NCBI GenBank assembly: GCA_018798825.1 | Contig: CP076355.1 | Span: 898,001-962,000 of the forward strand | Direction of reading: 5' to 3' | DNA from: Ochrobactrum sp. BTU1 | GTDB lineage: Bacteria; Pseudomonadota; Alphaproteobacteria; Rhizobiales; Rhizobiaceae | DNA: 64,000 nt | Shown: positions 45,518 to 55,442 of the stretch, one piece after another | Position numbering within the stretch: the first letter of the stretch is position 1 | Layout: every line of letters starts with the position of its first letter | The notes under the pieces: model-generated | What the model was told of the DNA's origin: nothing | Databases searched by the model: none | What the model saw: only the letters and a program-made list of their open reading frames with translations | Program-made: the position numbers and the translations under genes

Positions 45518-46645
45518 CTAACGATGCGTTTTCTTTTCAGACAACAAAAGCGGATGCCGCTCGCGACGCTCCAGCGCCAGACCATCCGATTTAAAGAGAT
45601 GTGCGTCTGCGGGGTTAAAGCCCAGATTGGCAGTCTCATGCGTGCGCGCCGTGCTGCTACCACCGGCCTCAGCAACAATCAGATCCTTGGCCGCAGAGTT
45701 CTGCACATAAAGATAGGTCTCACCGCCGAGGCGCTCGACTACCATGATTTCTCCGTCCAAAATACCATCAATCGCCGGATGAAGATGTTCAGGACGAACA
45801 CCAAGAACCAACGAGCCACCGGTATCGACACCTTCTGACTTCACCGGAACAATTATGCTTTTACCATTGCTGAGTTCGACCGTCACACCATCGCTACCTG
45901 CGGACTTGACCTTCACGTCGATGAAATTCATCGTCGGAGAGCCAATAAACCCGGCCACAAAACGATTGTTCGGATGATGGTAGAGTTCAAGTGGGGAGCC
46001 AACTTGCTCAACCCGGCCGTCCCGAAGCACGACGATCTTATCAGCAAGTGTCATCGCTTCAACCTGATCATGCGTCACATAGATCATGGTTGCGTTCAAA
46101 CGATCATGCAAGCGCGCAAGCTCGATACGCATCTGCACACGCAATGCTGCATCGAGGTTTGACAAAGGCTCGTCAAAGAGAAAGATTTTCGGTTCACGAA
46201 CCATGGCGCGGCCGATTGCGACGCGCTGGCGTTGACCACCAGAAAGCTGGCGCGGCTTGCGGTCAAGTAGCTTATCAAGCTGGAGCGTCTTGGCTATCTC
46301 CTCAACCTTACGGTCGCGTTCCGTTTTGGACACCCCTGCGAGCTTGAGTGCGAAACCCATATTGTCCCGCACATTCATATGCGGATAGAGAGCGTAGGTC
46401 TGGAAAACCATCGCCAGACCGCGTTCGTCGGGTGGCACATCGTTGCACTGTTGCCCGTCAATGGTCAGATCACCACCAGTGATTTCTTCCAATCCTGCAA
46501 TCATTCGCAGAAGTGTTGATTTTCCTGAGCCGGACGGGCCGACAAAAACAACAAACTCACGGTCTTTGATATTCAGATCAACGCCCTGAATTACATCGAC
46601 ATTGCCGTAAGACTTGGTTGCGTTATGAAAAGAAAGCGTAGCCAT
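45518..46645 (-). CDS. smoK: Polyol ABC transporter ATP-binding protein (SmoK-like)
   Basis: A 375-residue MalK-class ATPase with GPSGSGKSTLLRMIAGLE, LSGGQRQRVAIGRAMV and IFLFDEPLSNLDAALR, then a regulatory TOBE domain. The C-terminal end (ERRERHPLLLSEKKTHR) is longer and more basic than usual. It follows the second permease by 10 bases and precedes the polyol dehydrogenases, as in the sorbitol/mannitol smo operons. Confidence 0.9.
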   Translation of the reverse strand: MATLSFHNATKSYGNVDVIQGVDLNIKDREFVVFVGPSGSGKSTLLRMIAGLEEITGGDLTIDGQQCNDVPPDERGLAMVFQTYALYPHMNVRDNMGFALKLAGVSKTERDRKVEEIAKTLQLDKLLDRKPRQLSGGQRQRVAIGRAMVREPKIFLFDEPLSNLDAALRVQMRIELARLHDRLNATMIYVTHDQVEAMTLADKIVVLRDGRVEQVGSPLELYHHPNNRFVAGFIGSPTMNFIDVKVKSAGSDGVTVELSNGKSIIVPVKSEGVDTGGSLVLGVRPEHLHPAIDGILDGEIMVVERLGGETYLYVQNSAAKDLIVAEAGGSSTARTHETANLGFNPADAHLFKSDGLALERRERHPLLLSEKKTHR

Positions 46646-46655
46646 GGGGTTCCCT

Positions 46656-47483
46656 TTACTTCACGGCGCCGAAGGTAAGACCGCGCACCAATTGGCGCTG
46701 CGTAATCCAACCAAAGACAAGAATTGGCGCGATGGCGAGCGTGGAAGCCGCCGAGAGTTTTGCCCAGAAAAGACCTTCAGGCGATGAGAACGACGCAATG
46801 AAAGCCGTCAAAGGCCCCGCCTGAGAAGCGGTTAGATTGAGACTCCAGAAGGCTTCATTCCAGCACAGAATAATTGAAAGCAGTGCCGTTGACGCAATCC
46901 CGGGCAGGCTGAGAGGCAGCAGCAGATAACGGATCTGCTGTCCCACCTTCGCACCATCCATACGGCTTGCCTCAAGGATTTCATGCGGAACTTCCTTGAA
47001 GAAGGAATAAAGCATCCAGACAACAATCGGCAGATTGGAAAGCGTGAAGATGATGATTAGCCCGGTGCGGGTGTCAAGCATTCCGCTATCGCGCGCGAGA
47101 AGATAAATTGGCACAAGCACACCGACAGCCGGAAGCATCTTGGTTGAAAGCATCCAGAGCAGCAGATCCTTGGTTCGCTTTCCCGGAAAAAACGCCGCCG
47201 CATAAGCCGCTGGCACGGCGATGATCAGCGAAAGAATGGTCGCACCGAGGCTTTCAATTACGCTGTTCATTGCGTAGCGGAAGTAATCGGCGCGCTGATT
47301 GACTGCCACAAAGTTCTCAAGTGTTGGCGAAAAGAACAGTTTTGGTGGAGCCACTGCATCGATCTCGGTTTTGAATGCGGCCAAGAGCATCCAAAGGATC
47401 GGAAAAAACATCAGGAGCGCAACAATCCAGCCAATTATGCCGGCGGAGACTGTGGCTTTGTTAAATTTACGTTTTCTAGCCAT
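46656..47483 (-). CDS. smoG: Polyol ABC transporter permease (SmoG-like)
   Basis: A CUT1 MalG-type inner-membrane permease of 275 residues. The EAA loop reads EILEASRMDGAKVGQQIRYL, and the basic N-terminus is followed by six hydrophobic segments. The start lies 9 bases after the end of the other permease gene. Its role is inferred from its place between smoF and smoK. Confidence 0.88.
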   Translation of the reverse strand: MARKRKFNKATVSAGIIGWIVALLMFFPILWMLLAAFKTEIDAVAPPKLFFSPTLENFVAVNQRADYFRYAMNSVIESLGATILSLIIAVPAAYAAAFFPGKRTKDLLLWMLSTKMLPAVGVLVPIYLLARDSGMLDTRTGLIIIFTLSNLPIVVWMLYSFFKEVPHEILEASRMDGAKVGQQIRYLLLPLSLPGIASTALLSIILCWNEAFWSLNLTASQAGPLTAFIASFSSPEGLFWAKLSAASTLAIAPILVFGWITQRQLVRGLTFGAVK

Positions 47484-47492
47484 GCCAGCCTC

Positions 47493-48410
47493 TTAGTTAT
47501 CCAGATTACGCGCAACGGTGCGAATGAGGAAAAAGGCAACTACATTAGCAAGGACAATGGCGATAACGCCAGCGGCCGATGCTCCGCCGATGTCCCATTG
47601 CAGAAGCGCTTTAAGATAGATGAAGTAGGTGAGCGTCGTGGTGGCAGTGCCCGGACCGCCAGAGGTTGTGACGAGAATTTCGGCGAAAATCGATAGGAGG
47701 AAAATCGTCTCGATCATGATGACAACGGAGATCGGACGCAAAAGATGCGGCAGGATGATGTAATAGAACATCGCTGGGCCTTTCGCGCCGTCAAGACGGG
47801 CTGCTTCCATTTGCTCGCGATCAAGAGACTGCATCGCAGTCATCAGAATTAACGTCGCAAAAGGCACCCACTGCCAGGACACGATCATGATTATTGAGGC
47901 CATCGGGAACTGCGAAAACCAATCGACAACCGGCAGGCCAAAGCTGCGCGAGATGAAGGCGAAGAAGCCATTCACCGGATGCATCAGAAGGTTTTTCCAG
48001 ATCAAAGCCGATACGGTCGGCATAACAAAGAACGGCGCGATGACAAGAAGGCGCGCAACGTTCTTGCCGAGAAAATCCTGATCAAAAACAACTGCAAATA
48101 GGACACCGAATATAATGGATATAGCCAAAACAGACCCAAGGAGGATCAATGTGTTGGCAATGGCAGACCATAGGCCGGGATCGGAAAGAAGAAACGAGTA
48201 ATTCGATACACCTGCAAAGCCGGTCACGAACGGATTGATGAGATTGTAATATTGGAACGAGAACCACAGCGTCATTGCCAGTGGAACAATCATCCATAAA
48301 AGCAGCACGATAACAGCTGGCGCAAGCAGAGGGCGGGTACGAATACTGCGGCGCGATCTGGATGCAAAACGAGATTTGATACCGACCACGGCGGCATTGT
48401 TAGATGGCAT
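47493..48410 (-). CDS. smoF: Polyol ABC transporter permease (SmoF-like)
   Basis: A MalF-type inner-membrane permease of 305 residues with the EAA loop EQMEAARLDGAKGPAMFYYI and a basic N-terminal tail (SRFASRSRRSIRTRP). It has a strong RBS (GGGAGGA). The 212 bases between it and the binding-protein gene contain an AAGCGGC/GCCGCTT hairpin (48467-48488) and no further gene. Confidence 0.88.
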   Translation of the reverse strand: MPSNNAAVVGIKSRFASRSRRSIRTRPLLAPAVIVLLLWMIVPLAMTLWFSFQYYNLINPFVTGFAGVSNYSFLLSDPGLWSAIANTLILLGSVLAISIIFGVLFAVVFDQDFLGKNVARLLVIAPFFVMPTVSALIWKNLLMHPVNGFFAFISRSFGLPVVDWFSQFPMASIIMIVSWQWVPFATLILMTAMQSLDREQMEAARLDGAKGPAMFYYIILPHLLRPISVVIMIETIFLLSIFAEILVTTSGGPGTATTTLTYFIYLKALLQWDIGGASAAGVIAIVLANVVAFFLIRTVARNLDN

Positions 48411-48622
48411 AGAATGCTCCTCCCTTCCCGCTCATGCTCTCACTCCACCAAGAGCGGTTACGGTTGAAGCGGCATCGTCAGGCCGCTTTTGTTCTTCCCT
48501 CTTGAGAATTTTAGGACGCAGAAGCGCTTCACAATCCTGCTCCAAATGCTCGTGAGCCTGCGAAGATTAGACCTGCTGAATGTTTTGAAGCCAAGCAGCA
48601 GGCCCTTTGGTCTGGTATCGGG

Positions 48623-49942
48623 TTACTTGATGTAACCGGCCTGTGTCATGATCTGCTCTGCTTGACGCTGAGCGCCATCAAGAGCTGCATCAACACTTTG
48701 CTGGCCAGCAACCGCCGAGGAAACAGCCTGACCGACAATTGTGCCGATTGCCTGGAATTCAGGGATCGCTACAAACTGGATACCAGTGTAGGGAACCGGG
48801 TCCTTGGTCGGCTTTGTCGGATCAGCAGACTCGATTGCCTTGAGAACTGTTTCAGCAAAAGGCGCTGCCTTTTTGTAGTTCTCGTTGGAATAGGTCGACT
48901 GACGTGTGCCCGGAGGAACAGCAACCCAGCCTTCCTTCTCGCCAACCAACTCAACATACTTCTTTGAAGTGGCCCACTTGAGGAACGACTTTGCGGCTTC
49001 CGCTTTACTAGTCGATGCAGGGATTGCAAGGTTCCAGGACCATGCCCAGGCAGAACCGTTCGGCGTTACGTCAATTGGTGCCTTGGTGAAGGCGACCTTA
49101 TCCGCAACCTGGCTCTGCGTCTTATCATAGATCCGTCCAGCCGCAGACGTTGCATCAATCCACATTGCGCAATGGCCGGTAGAGAACAATGCCTGATTTT
49201 CGTTGAAGCCGTTCGAGGTAATTCCGGGAGGGCCTGCTTCCTTCATCAGATCGACGTAGAAGTTGATTGCCTTCTTCCACTCGTCCGAATTGATCTGCGG
49301 TTTCCACTGCTCATCGAACCAGCGACCACCAGAGGTGTTCACAAGCGTACCGAGATAGGCCATGTTCTCGCCCCAGCCCGGCTTGCCGCGCAGGCACAGA
49401 CCGTACTGTTCTTTCGACTTGTCAGTCAGCTTAGTCGCAAATTCCTTGATCTGTGCATAGGTCGGCTCGTCCGGCATGGTAAGCCCAGCGGCCTCAAACA
49501 AATCTTTGCGATAAAGGGTAAACGAGCTTTCTGCGTAGAAAGGCACAGCGTAGAGCTTGTCTTCGACTGTTAGGCCGGCGCGGACAGGCTTGATCAGATC
49601 GTCGTAGTCGTAATCGTCGCCCAGATCGCCGACTTCAAGCAGCCATCCGGCCTTGCCCCAGATCGGTGCTTCATAGCCACCGATGGTCATGATGTCGAAT
49701 TGCCCGCTCTTTGTAGCAATGTCAGTTGTGACGCGTTGGCGAAGAACGTTTTCTTCCAGAACCACCCAGTTTAGCTTGTTGCCGGTTTCCTTTTCCCATT
49801 CCGACGAAAGCTTCTGCATTATGATCATGTCGGCATTGTTGACCGTTGCGATGGTCAATTCTTCGGCCGATGCACTGCCTGCAATGATGACGCCACCTGC
49901 AACCGATGCAATAAGCCCGGCTATATAAGATTTGTTTCGCAT
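48623..49942 (-). CDS. smoE: Polyol ABC transporter substrate-binding protein (SmoE-like)
   Basis: A periplasmic binding protein of 439 residues with a signal peptide (about 1-26, ASA before EELTIATVNNADM). The ATVNNADMIIMQKLSSEWEK opening and CLRGKPGWGENMAYLGT are typical of sorbitol/mannitol-binding proteins. The start at 49942 has an excellent RBS (AGGAGG). It heads the polyol operon and is divergent from a LacI regulator. Confidence 0.9.
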   Translation of the reverse strand: MRNKSYIAGLIASVAGGVIIAGSASAEELTIATVNNADMIIMQKLSSEWEKETGNKLNWVVLEENVLRQRVTTDIATKSGQFDIMTIGGYEAPIWGKAGWLLEVGDLGDDYDYDDLIKPVRAGLTVEDKLYAVPFYAESSFTLYRKDLFEAAGLTMPDEPTYAQIKEFATKLTDKSKEQYGLCLRGKPGWGENMAYLGTLVNTSGGRWFDEQWKPQINSDEWKKAINFYVDLMKEAGPPGITSNGFNENQALFSTGHCAMWIDATSAAGRIYDKTQSQVADKVAFTKAPIDVTPNGSAWAWSWNLAIPASTSKAEAAKSFLKWATSKKYVELVGEKEGWVAVPPGTRQSTYSNENYKKAAPFAETVLKAIESADPTKPTKDPVPYTGIQFVAIPEFQAIGTIVGQAVSSAVAGQQSVDAALDGAQRQAEQIMTQAGYIK

Positions 49943-49977
49943 CTCGTCTCCTCCTTTACGAATGCATAGCAAAATTC

Positions 49978-50143
49978 TTACATGTGTAAAATTTATCGCG
50001 CGGGGATCCGTGGCTTGTCAAGCACGGTTTTGGAATTGTGATTTGAAGTGCAAATTTTCCTCTTTTTGAATAATCTTGCTGCAGATTTTTTGACGACCCC
50101 CGCCGCCAAATTCCTCCCACATAAATTCTAGCACATCTGTAAA
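49978..50143. promoter_or_regulatory. Candidate operators between smoE and the LacI gene
   Basis: Two matching sites are visible: TTACATGTGTAAA (49978-49990, palindromic around ATGT) and GCACATCTGTAAA (50131-50143). They are spaced 153 bp, centre to centre, in the divergent promoter region, compatible with a looping repressor. The rest of 49943-50389 has no gene. Confidence 0.4.
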
Positions 50144-50389
50144 TTCACTGCATCTCACAGTGTTAAATCATTTGTTTGCTTGACCTTTCCGTCCACGTTT
50201 GACACTTTGAGCCTATCTTGCAGGCAGGAGGACCAATGCAAGATGCCTTAAACTAACTTCTTGATTTTTCTTATCTTTATGCATCATATCCGGCGGTATC
50301 ATGCGTAGGTGGATGCACTTGATAACGCTTCATTTGGCAAAATGCAGTCCAGTTTGGCATGTAAAAGCTGAATGAGCGCAGGACCGGGA

Positions 50390-51451
50390 ATGATAGACAG
50401 GACAAAAGACGTGCGCAAAAATATTCGCACAATGGAGGATTTCTCTGAGTTCGTAGGGCTGTCCCGCCCGACGGTTTCCAAGTATTTCAATGACCCAGGC
50501 TCCGTTCGCCCGAAGTCCCGCACACTCATTGAGGCGGCGATTGAGAAGTCTGGTTTCAAGCCAAATCTTTTCGCGATCAACTTAAATAGGCGACGCACGA
50601 CAATTCTGGGAGTTATCATTCCTAACCAGCTTGATCACTTCTACATGGCCATGACAAAGCGTCTGCAGACGCTTGCGGAACGCCATGGCTATTTTGCAAT
50701 TGTACTATCGTCCGATGGCAACCCGGAGCTTGAAAAAGCAGCAATTGAGACATTGCGCTCCCTCAATGTCGCTGGAGCCATCATCGCACCTCTCGGCGAA
50801 AAATCGCAGCATTCCGCACTTACACGCCTAGCGGAAGATGTGCCGATTGTTTACGTCGACTCTCCGCTCGACAGCACCTCTCCTTTCGTCGGCACTGACA
50901 ATTCCAAATCGTTTCATCTGATTGTCGACTATCTCTGTCGCTCAGGAAGCGAGCCTTGTTACTTCTCCATGCCAGACGTCAACAACAATGCGATCAAGCG
51001 GCAGAAGGCTTATTGCACAGCTATGGAAACACTCGGCTACGATCCTCGGATTGTAGAGCTTGAACAAAGCTGTAGCTGGGATTTCGAGCAATATGCCTTT
51101 CAACAGGCTGCGCGTATTTTGCGCGAAAAGGGTCGTTTTCCAACGAGCACAATCCTATGCTCGAATGACCGCATTGCGTTTGGAGTGACATCCGCTCTTT
51201 GGCAAGCCGGCCTTAAGGTCGGCCGACTGAATGACTGCGATATTCGAGTTGCCGGTCATGACAACAATCCGCTCTCTGAGTACACCTGTCCGCCCCTCAC
51301 CACCGTCGCGCAGGATTACAATGAAATCGGGCGTCTGGCGATAGAGCTGTTGTTCCGTACGCTCGGAGAAACAACGGAAAGTGGACATAGCCTGCCGAAA
51401 GAAAATCACATTCTGCTCAATGCTGAAATCAAGCTACGTTTGTCGGCCTAA
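50390..51451 (+). CDS. LacI-family regulator of the polyol operon
   Basis: A regulator of about 353 residues with a LacI helix-turn-helix (MEDFSEFVGLSRPTVSKYFN and the hinge region NLNRRRTTILGVIIPNQ) and a periplasmic-binding-like effector domain (ILCSNDRIAFGVTSAL, VAGHDNNPLSEY). It is divergent from smoE, so it probably represses the polyol genes and responds to a polyol or its keto sugar. The start is placed at 50390, where AGGA lies upstream; 50372 is an alternative. No recognisable gene lies in 51452-52001 downstream. Confidence 0.85.
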   Translation: MIDRTKDVRKNIRTMEDFSEFVGLSRPTVSKYFNDPGSVRPKSRTLIEAAIEKSGFKPNLFAINLNRRRTTILGVIIPNQLDHFYMAMTKRLQTLAERHGYFAIVLSSDGNPELEKAAIETLRSLNVAGAIIAPLGEKSQHSALTRLAEDVPIVYVDSPLDSTSPFVGTDNSKSFHLIVDYLCRSGSEPCYFSMPDVNNNAIKRQKAYCTAMETLGYDPRIVELEQSCSWDFEQYAFQQAARILREKGRFPTSTILCSNDRIAFGVTSALWQAGLKVGRLNDCDIRVAGHDNNPLSEYTCPPLTTVAQDYNEIGRLAIELLFRTLGETTESGHSLPKENHILLNAEIKLRLSA

Positions 51452-52001
51452 ACGTCTGATTTAATTCCAAATTGGAGCGTGAGGTCAAATGCTCGAGCCA
51501 AGGCTCAACTCGTATAGTGCTCTTATCCAATCATTACTTGTATGCGACTAACCGAACTTCCTCTATCTTGAACTTGTTTTCTTCGGCAAATGTAGAAAGT
51601 TCGGTTGAAAAGAACACCTTCACTTTAACGATACTCAAGCGGAGCGATAAGATCATTCGTTGCTACGAAATCCAGGTCAGCACCGATGGTCGACCTCGTT
51701 AGCTTCCTTGTGTCTGCACATGAAAATCTTCAAAATCAAAACATTAAAATAAGTCGAATTCATTGCCTTGCCAAAGGCAGCACCAGCAGCGTGGTAAGGC
51801 AGGAATTGGCTCACTGTAATGCCTGCACTCACGAAGACAACGTAATCTGCAACTACATTCCAATGGGCATGCCATTAAATCTTCAGGTTCTCCATCTTAC
51901 AGGTTGTTCTGACTTACGCTCATCTGAAAGGTCCGAATTCAGAAGCAATCATGGAGAGATGAGTTCATGCTTTGTCGCTGCTAAAGCCAGATTCAGTTCA
52001 A

Positions 52002-52030
52002 AAAAATGGTGGGCAAAGCCCACCATTTTT
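52002..52030. terminator. Bidirectional terminator between the LacI gene and the efe operon
   Basis: A perfect 13-bp stem AAAAATGGTGGGC / GCCCACCATTTTT with a 3-base loop. It ends the minus-strand efe transcript (stop at 52048) and any plus-strand read-through from the regulator. Confidence 0.9.
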
Positions 52031-52047
52031 CATGCAGTCTAAAAGCC

Positions 52048-52875
52048 TTAATTCAGGCCCAACGTACCACGTAGTGTCGAAAGATCTTCGGCCAGCGTGG
52101 TAATCGCGCCAGCCATAACCTTGCGATCTTCCTCAGTCAGCTTGTCGTATAATTCATAACCATCGCCCTTCTTGTATTTCACAAGAATGTCGTTGACGGT
52201 TTTGAAATTGGCATCCGACTTCTTCAGAAGCTCAGGATTTTCCTTTTCGATCAGCGGACGGAAGAGTTCGACGATCTTCTGCGAGCCGTCAACATTAGCC
52301 TGGAAGTCCCAGATATCTGTGTGGCTGTAGCGATCTTCTTCGCCAGAAATCTTGGTTGCTGCAACTTCTTCCATAAGTGCTGCTGCGCCGCCAACAACCT
52401 TTTCAGGTGGGAACGTCATGTCCTTGATGCGCTTTTGTAGCTCGACAACATCTGCGTAGAGCTTGTCAGCATATTTATCGAGTCCTTCGGTCGAATTCTG
52501 GGCGAACAAGCCGTATTCGAGGCGATGGAAGCCGGTAAAATCTTCGGACTTTTCGGCATCTTCGTGATCGTCAGCGCGGCTATCGATCGACGCATCGAGG
52601 TCCGCAAAAAGCTCTGCGATTGGCTCAATCTTCTCATAGGAAACCCGTGAAGACGGATAAAGCTCTTTCGCCTTATCCAGTTCGCCAGCCTTGATCGCAT
52701 CGGTGAACGCCTTGGTGTCTTTCACGAGCGTATCGAGATTTTCCTGCACGTAAATCTTGTAATCAGCAATTGGCTGAACGAGATCGAGTGGGGACACTTC
52801 GGCTTTTGCGGCACCGAAGCTTAGAGACAGTGCGACGACACAAGCCGACGCGAGCAATGGCAGACGATATTTCAT
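52048..52875 (-). CDS. Short EfeO-like imelysin (M75) iron-uptake protein
   Basis: A periplasmic protein of 275 residues with a signal peptide (about 1-25, AKA before EVSPLDLVQPIADYK). It consists only of the M75/EfeM domain, with the metal motif GFHRLEYGLF (HxxE) and a second ISGEEDRYSHTDIWDF region. It has no cupredoxin domain, unlike the 395-residue EfeO two genes upstream, so the operon has two EfeO/EfeM paralogues. It follows efeB by 27 bases, then a terminator. Confidence 0.88.
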   Translation of the reverse strand: MKYRLPLLASACVVALSLSFGAAKAEVSPLDLVQPIADYKIYVQENLDTLVKDTKAFTDAIKAGELDKAKELYPSSRVSYEKIEPIAELFADLDASIDSRADDHEDAEKSEDFTGFHRLEYGLFAQNSTEGLDKYADKLYADVVELQKRIKDMTFPPEKVVGGAAALMEEVAATKISGEEDRYSHTDIWDFQANVDGSQKIVELFRPLIEKENPELLKKSDANFKTVNDILVKYKKGDGYELYDKLTEEDRKVMAGAITTLAEDLSTLRGTLGLN

Positions 52876-52902
52876 GTTTACCTCTCCGTGGTGATAAGAC
52901 CT

Positions 52903-54240
52903 TCACCCACGCGCATTCTGCGGCCCACTCGCCTGCAAAAGAGCGCTTGCGTAAAAGTCATCCTGATCTTTCACGCCGGGTAGCGTGAAGAAATAACCGC
53001 CGCCGATTGGCTTGATATACTCTTCCAGAGGCTCGCCATCGAGGCGCTTCTGAACAGTGATAAAGCCCTTTTCCAGATCGGCCTGATAAGCGATGAACAG
53101 CAACCCCATGTCGAGCTGGCCGGACTTCGTGACCCCATTGGAATAGTTGAACGGACGGCGCAAAATCAGATGTTGTTCGGCATTGGCATCGCGCGGATTG
53201 GCCAGCCGAATATGAGAATCCATTGGCGTAACCTTGCCTTCCGGATCTTTTGAATAGTCAGGTACATCAGCTTCGGTTTTGCCATCGAATGGCGCACCGC
53301 TATCCTTGTGACGGCCGAAAATTGTCTGCTGTTCCTGCAGCGGCGTGCGATCCCATCGCTCAACAAAATTTCGGATGATACGCACGGCCATATAATTGCC
53401 TTGAGAAGCCCATTCCGGCTCGTCCTTGCCGGGCTGGATCCAGACGATGCGATCCATCAAGGCTTTATCAGCGGCATCAGGATTGGCAGAGCCATCGCGG
53501 AAACCGAGGAAGTTACGTGCGCTTTCTTTGGCTTTCGGCGAATGCGGCGGCTGCACCGGCACAGAACCTTCCTGCTTCCAGCGGACCATCAGAAGATCAG
53601 GCATGTTCTTCATGATATCGCGCAGTGCATGAATATTCGTGTCTGCGGTATTCGAGCAGATCTGGATTACCAGATCGCCATGGCAGAGATCTTTTTGCAA
53701 TGCATCATTGGGAAAGCCCGTCATGCGCTGCAATTGCTTTGGCTTGAACGGCTTGAGCCCAAAACGATCATCAAAGAGCGAGCTACCCAGACCCACGGTG
53801 ATCGTCAGGTTGTCAGGCGTTACAGTCGGCCCAAGAATGCCGGAATCGGATGGCGGAAACTTGGGATCAAGGGCTGGCGGCTCGCCACCCTTCATTAGAA
53901 AGGCTGCGCGCTCTGTTAGAATTCTGAACATGCGTTCGAGACCCGCGCGATCCCGCGCCAGAACATCGAAAGAGGCCACGAGACCAGTGGCAGGGCGCGG
54001 CGTCACAATGCCGGGCTGATGCACGCCATAAAATGGCTGACTCTCCTGCAGCTTGTCGCTTTCAGGTGCATTGGTCACGCTTTCCGACGAGAGCGCGTTG
54101 TTAGACGCGCGCGCGTTGGCCGCCTGCGATACAAGCACGCTCGCGACGCCTGTCGCACCAGCACCGAGCAATAGGGCGCGTCGCGTTGGCGTTGGGTTGC
54201 CCGTTACAGAACTATCGTCTTTGAAAAATTTCTTGGTCAC
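52903..54240 (-). CDS. efeB: Tat-exported Dyp-type haem peroxidase EfeB
   Basis: A 445-residue periplasmic peroxidase that works with EfeU/EfeO in iron uptake. The twin-arginine signal is PTRRALLLGAGATGVAS. The Dyp motif NFLGFRDGSANPD (GxxDG) and the haem-ligand region MDSHIRLANPRD are present. The start is GTG at 54240, sharing one base with the efeO stop (TAGTG), so translation is coupled. The frame opens MTKKFFKDDSSVTGNPTP. Confidence 0.93.
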   Translation of the reverse strand: MTKKFFKDDSSVTGNPTPTRRALLLGAGATGVASVLVSQAANARASNNALSSESVTNAPESDKLQESQPFYGVHQPGIVTPRPATGLVASFDVLARDRAGLERMFRILTERAAFLMKGGEPPALDPKFPPSDSGILGPTVTPDNLTITVGLGSSLFDDRFGLKPFKPKQLQRMTGFPNDALQKDLCHGDLVIQICSNTADTNIHALRDIMKNMPDLLMVRWKQEGSVPVQPPHSPKAKESARNFLGFRDGSANPDAADKALMDRIVWIQPGKDEPEWASQGNYMAVRIIRNFVERWDRTPLQEQQTIFGRHKDSGAPFDGKTEADVPDYSKDPEGKVTPMDSHIRLANPRDANAEQHLILRRPFNYSNGVTKSGQLDMGLLFIAYQADLEKGFITVQKRLDGEPLEEYIKPIGGGYFFTLPGVKDQDDFYASALLQASGPQNARG

Positions 54241-55427
54241 TAATCCACTCCAAGTTGATCGCGGAGTTTTGAATACTGTTCGGCGAGAGCAGTGGCGCCG
54301 TCCTTGATCTTCGCCTTCTCGTCAGCAGAAAGCGTATCATATGCCTTGCCATTCTGAGCATTTAGCAGCGCCTTTACGACAGACACCTGAGCATCAATCC
54401 CTTCAAATGCATCGGGATCGACTTTAACAACGATCGGACGCAATACGTCCGCCGTCTTTGCGGAGCCTTCAACAAGGCCTGCAAATACCTGCAAATCTGT
54501 GTGTGCGTAACGATCGTCGCCCACATCAGCGGCGGTAGACGCAAAGCGATTGAGCGCTGACGATGTACCTGCCAGCATCCGGTCAGGCGAAATACGCAAC
54601 GCGCGGATACGATCTTTCAGACCAGCCGCGTCTAGAACAAGCTTTGTGGCGACCGGCTGCAAGCCATCCAGCGACTTTTGTTCAAACAGCCCATACTCAA
54701 TGCGATGCAGACCACCGAAGGCAGGGTCCTGCTCACGCTTTTCAAAGAAATCGGCGCGTGCGTTGATCGCTGTATCAAGATCAGAGAAAGCTTCTGAAAC
54801 GGGGGCAATACGCGCATAAGCTTCGCGCGCCGGTGCATAAGCAGCCTGTGCAGCTGCGATATTGCCGCTTGAAACGGCATCCGAAAGTGTTGCAACAGCC
54901 TTCTGGAACTCAGCGACTTCGGTCGCGAGATAAATCTGATATTCAGCCAACGCGCCAAGGAAAGCGGTCAGCGGCATCTTACCCTTTTCGGCTTCACTGC
55001 TTGCCGATGCCGTCACAATCAGCTTTCCGCGCGGGTTGGAAAGAAGGCCGCAAGTAATCTGGTATTCGCCCGGCGAAAGCTTGGCGGAAAGTGTCTGCTT
55101 GAAGCCCGGTGCGATATTCTCGCGCTCTTCGAGAACCATCACGCCGTCGAGAATTTCCCACTCAACCGAGCGGTCAGAATTGTTGACGATTTCAAAAACC
55201 GTGCGCCCAGCCGGAACAGTCAGTTCATTTGGATCGCAGCTTTTCGCGTTGACCACAATCTGCACTTTGCCATCACCATCTGCATGGCGCGATTTATCTG
55301 AAACGCGCGAGGCGTAATAGAAAGCAGCGCCTGCCGCCAGCACCAGCAGAATGGCCAGCACCAGAACCCCTCGCACGAGATTGCGGGAGAATGGTGCAAC
55401 AGGTTTTGGGCTTTGCGGCTTAGTCAT
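54240..55427 (-). CDS. efeO: Iron-uptake protein EfeO (cupredoxin plus M75 imelysin domain)
   Basis: A 395-residue periplasmic protein anchored by an N-terminal hydrophobic segment (about 17-36). A cupredoxin-like domain (about 45-135: VQIVVNAKSCDPNELTVPAG, CGLLSNPRG) precedes the M75 domain with GGLHRIEYGLFEQ (HxxE). It receives iron for the EfeU permease. It is placed between efeU (15-base gap) and efeB (1-base overlap). Confidence 0.93.
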   Translation of the reverse strand: MTKPQSPKPVAPFSRNLVRGVLVLAILLVLAAGAAFYYASRVSDKSRHADGDGKVQIVVNAKSCDPNELTVPAGRTVFEIVNNSDRSVEWEILDGVMVLEERENIAPGFKQTLSAKLSPGEYQITCGLLSNPRGKLIVTASASSEAEKGKMPLTAFLGALAEYQIYLATEVAEFQKAVATLSDAVSSGNIAAAQAAYAPAREAYARIAPVSEAFSDLDTAINARADFFEKREQDPAFGGLHRIEYGLFEQKSLDGLQPVATKLVLDAAGLKDRIRALRISPDRMLAGTSSALNRFASTAADVGDDRYAHTDLQVFAGLVEGSAKTADVLRPIVVKVDPDAFEGIDAQVSVVKALLNAQNGKAYDTLSADEKAKIKDGATALAEQYSKLRDQLGVD

Positions 55428-55442
55428 GGAAAATCTCTTCGA

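Noticed and set aside
51472..52042. Two plus-strand frames of 76 and 118 codons
   Set aside because: No RBS, no family signal, and the second runs through the bidirectional terminator.
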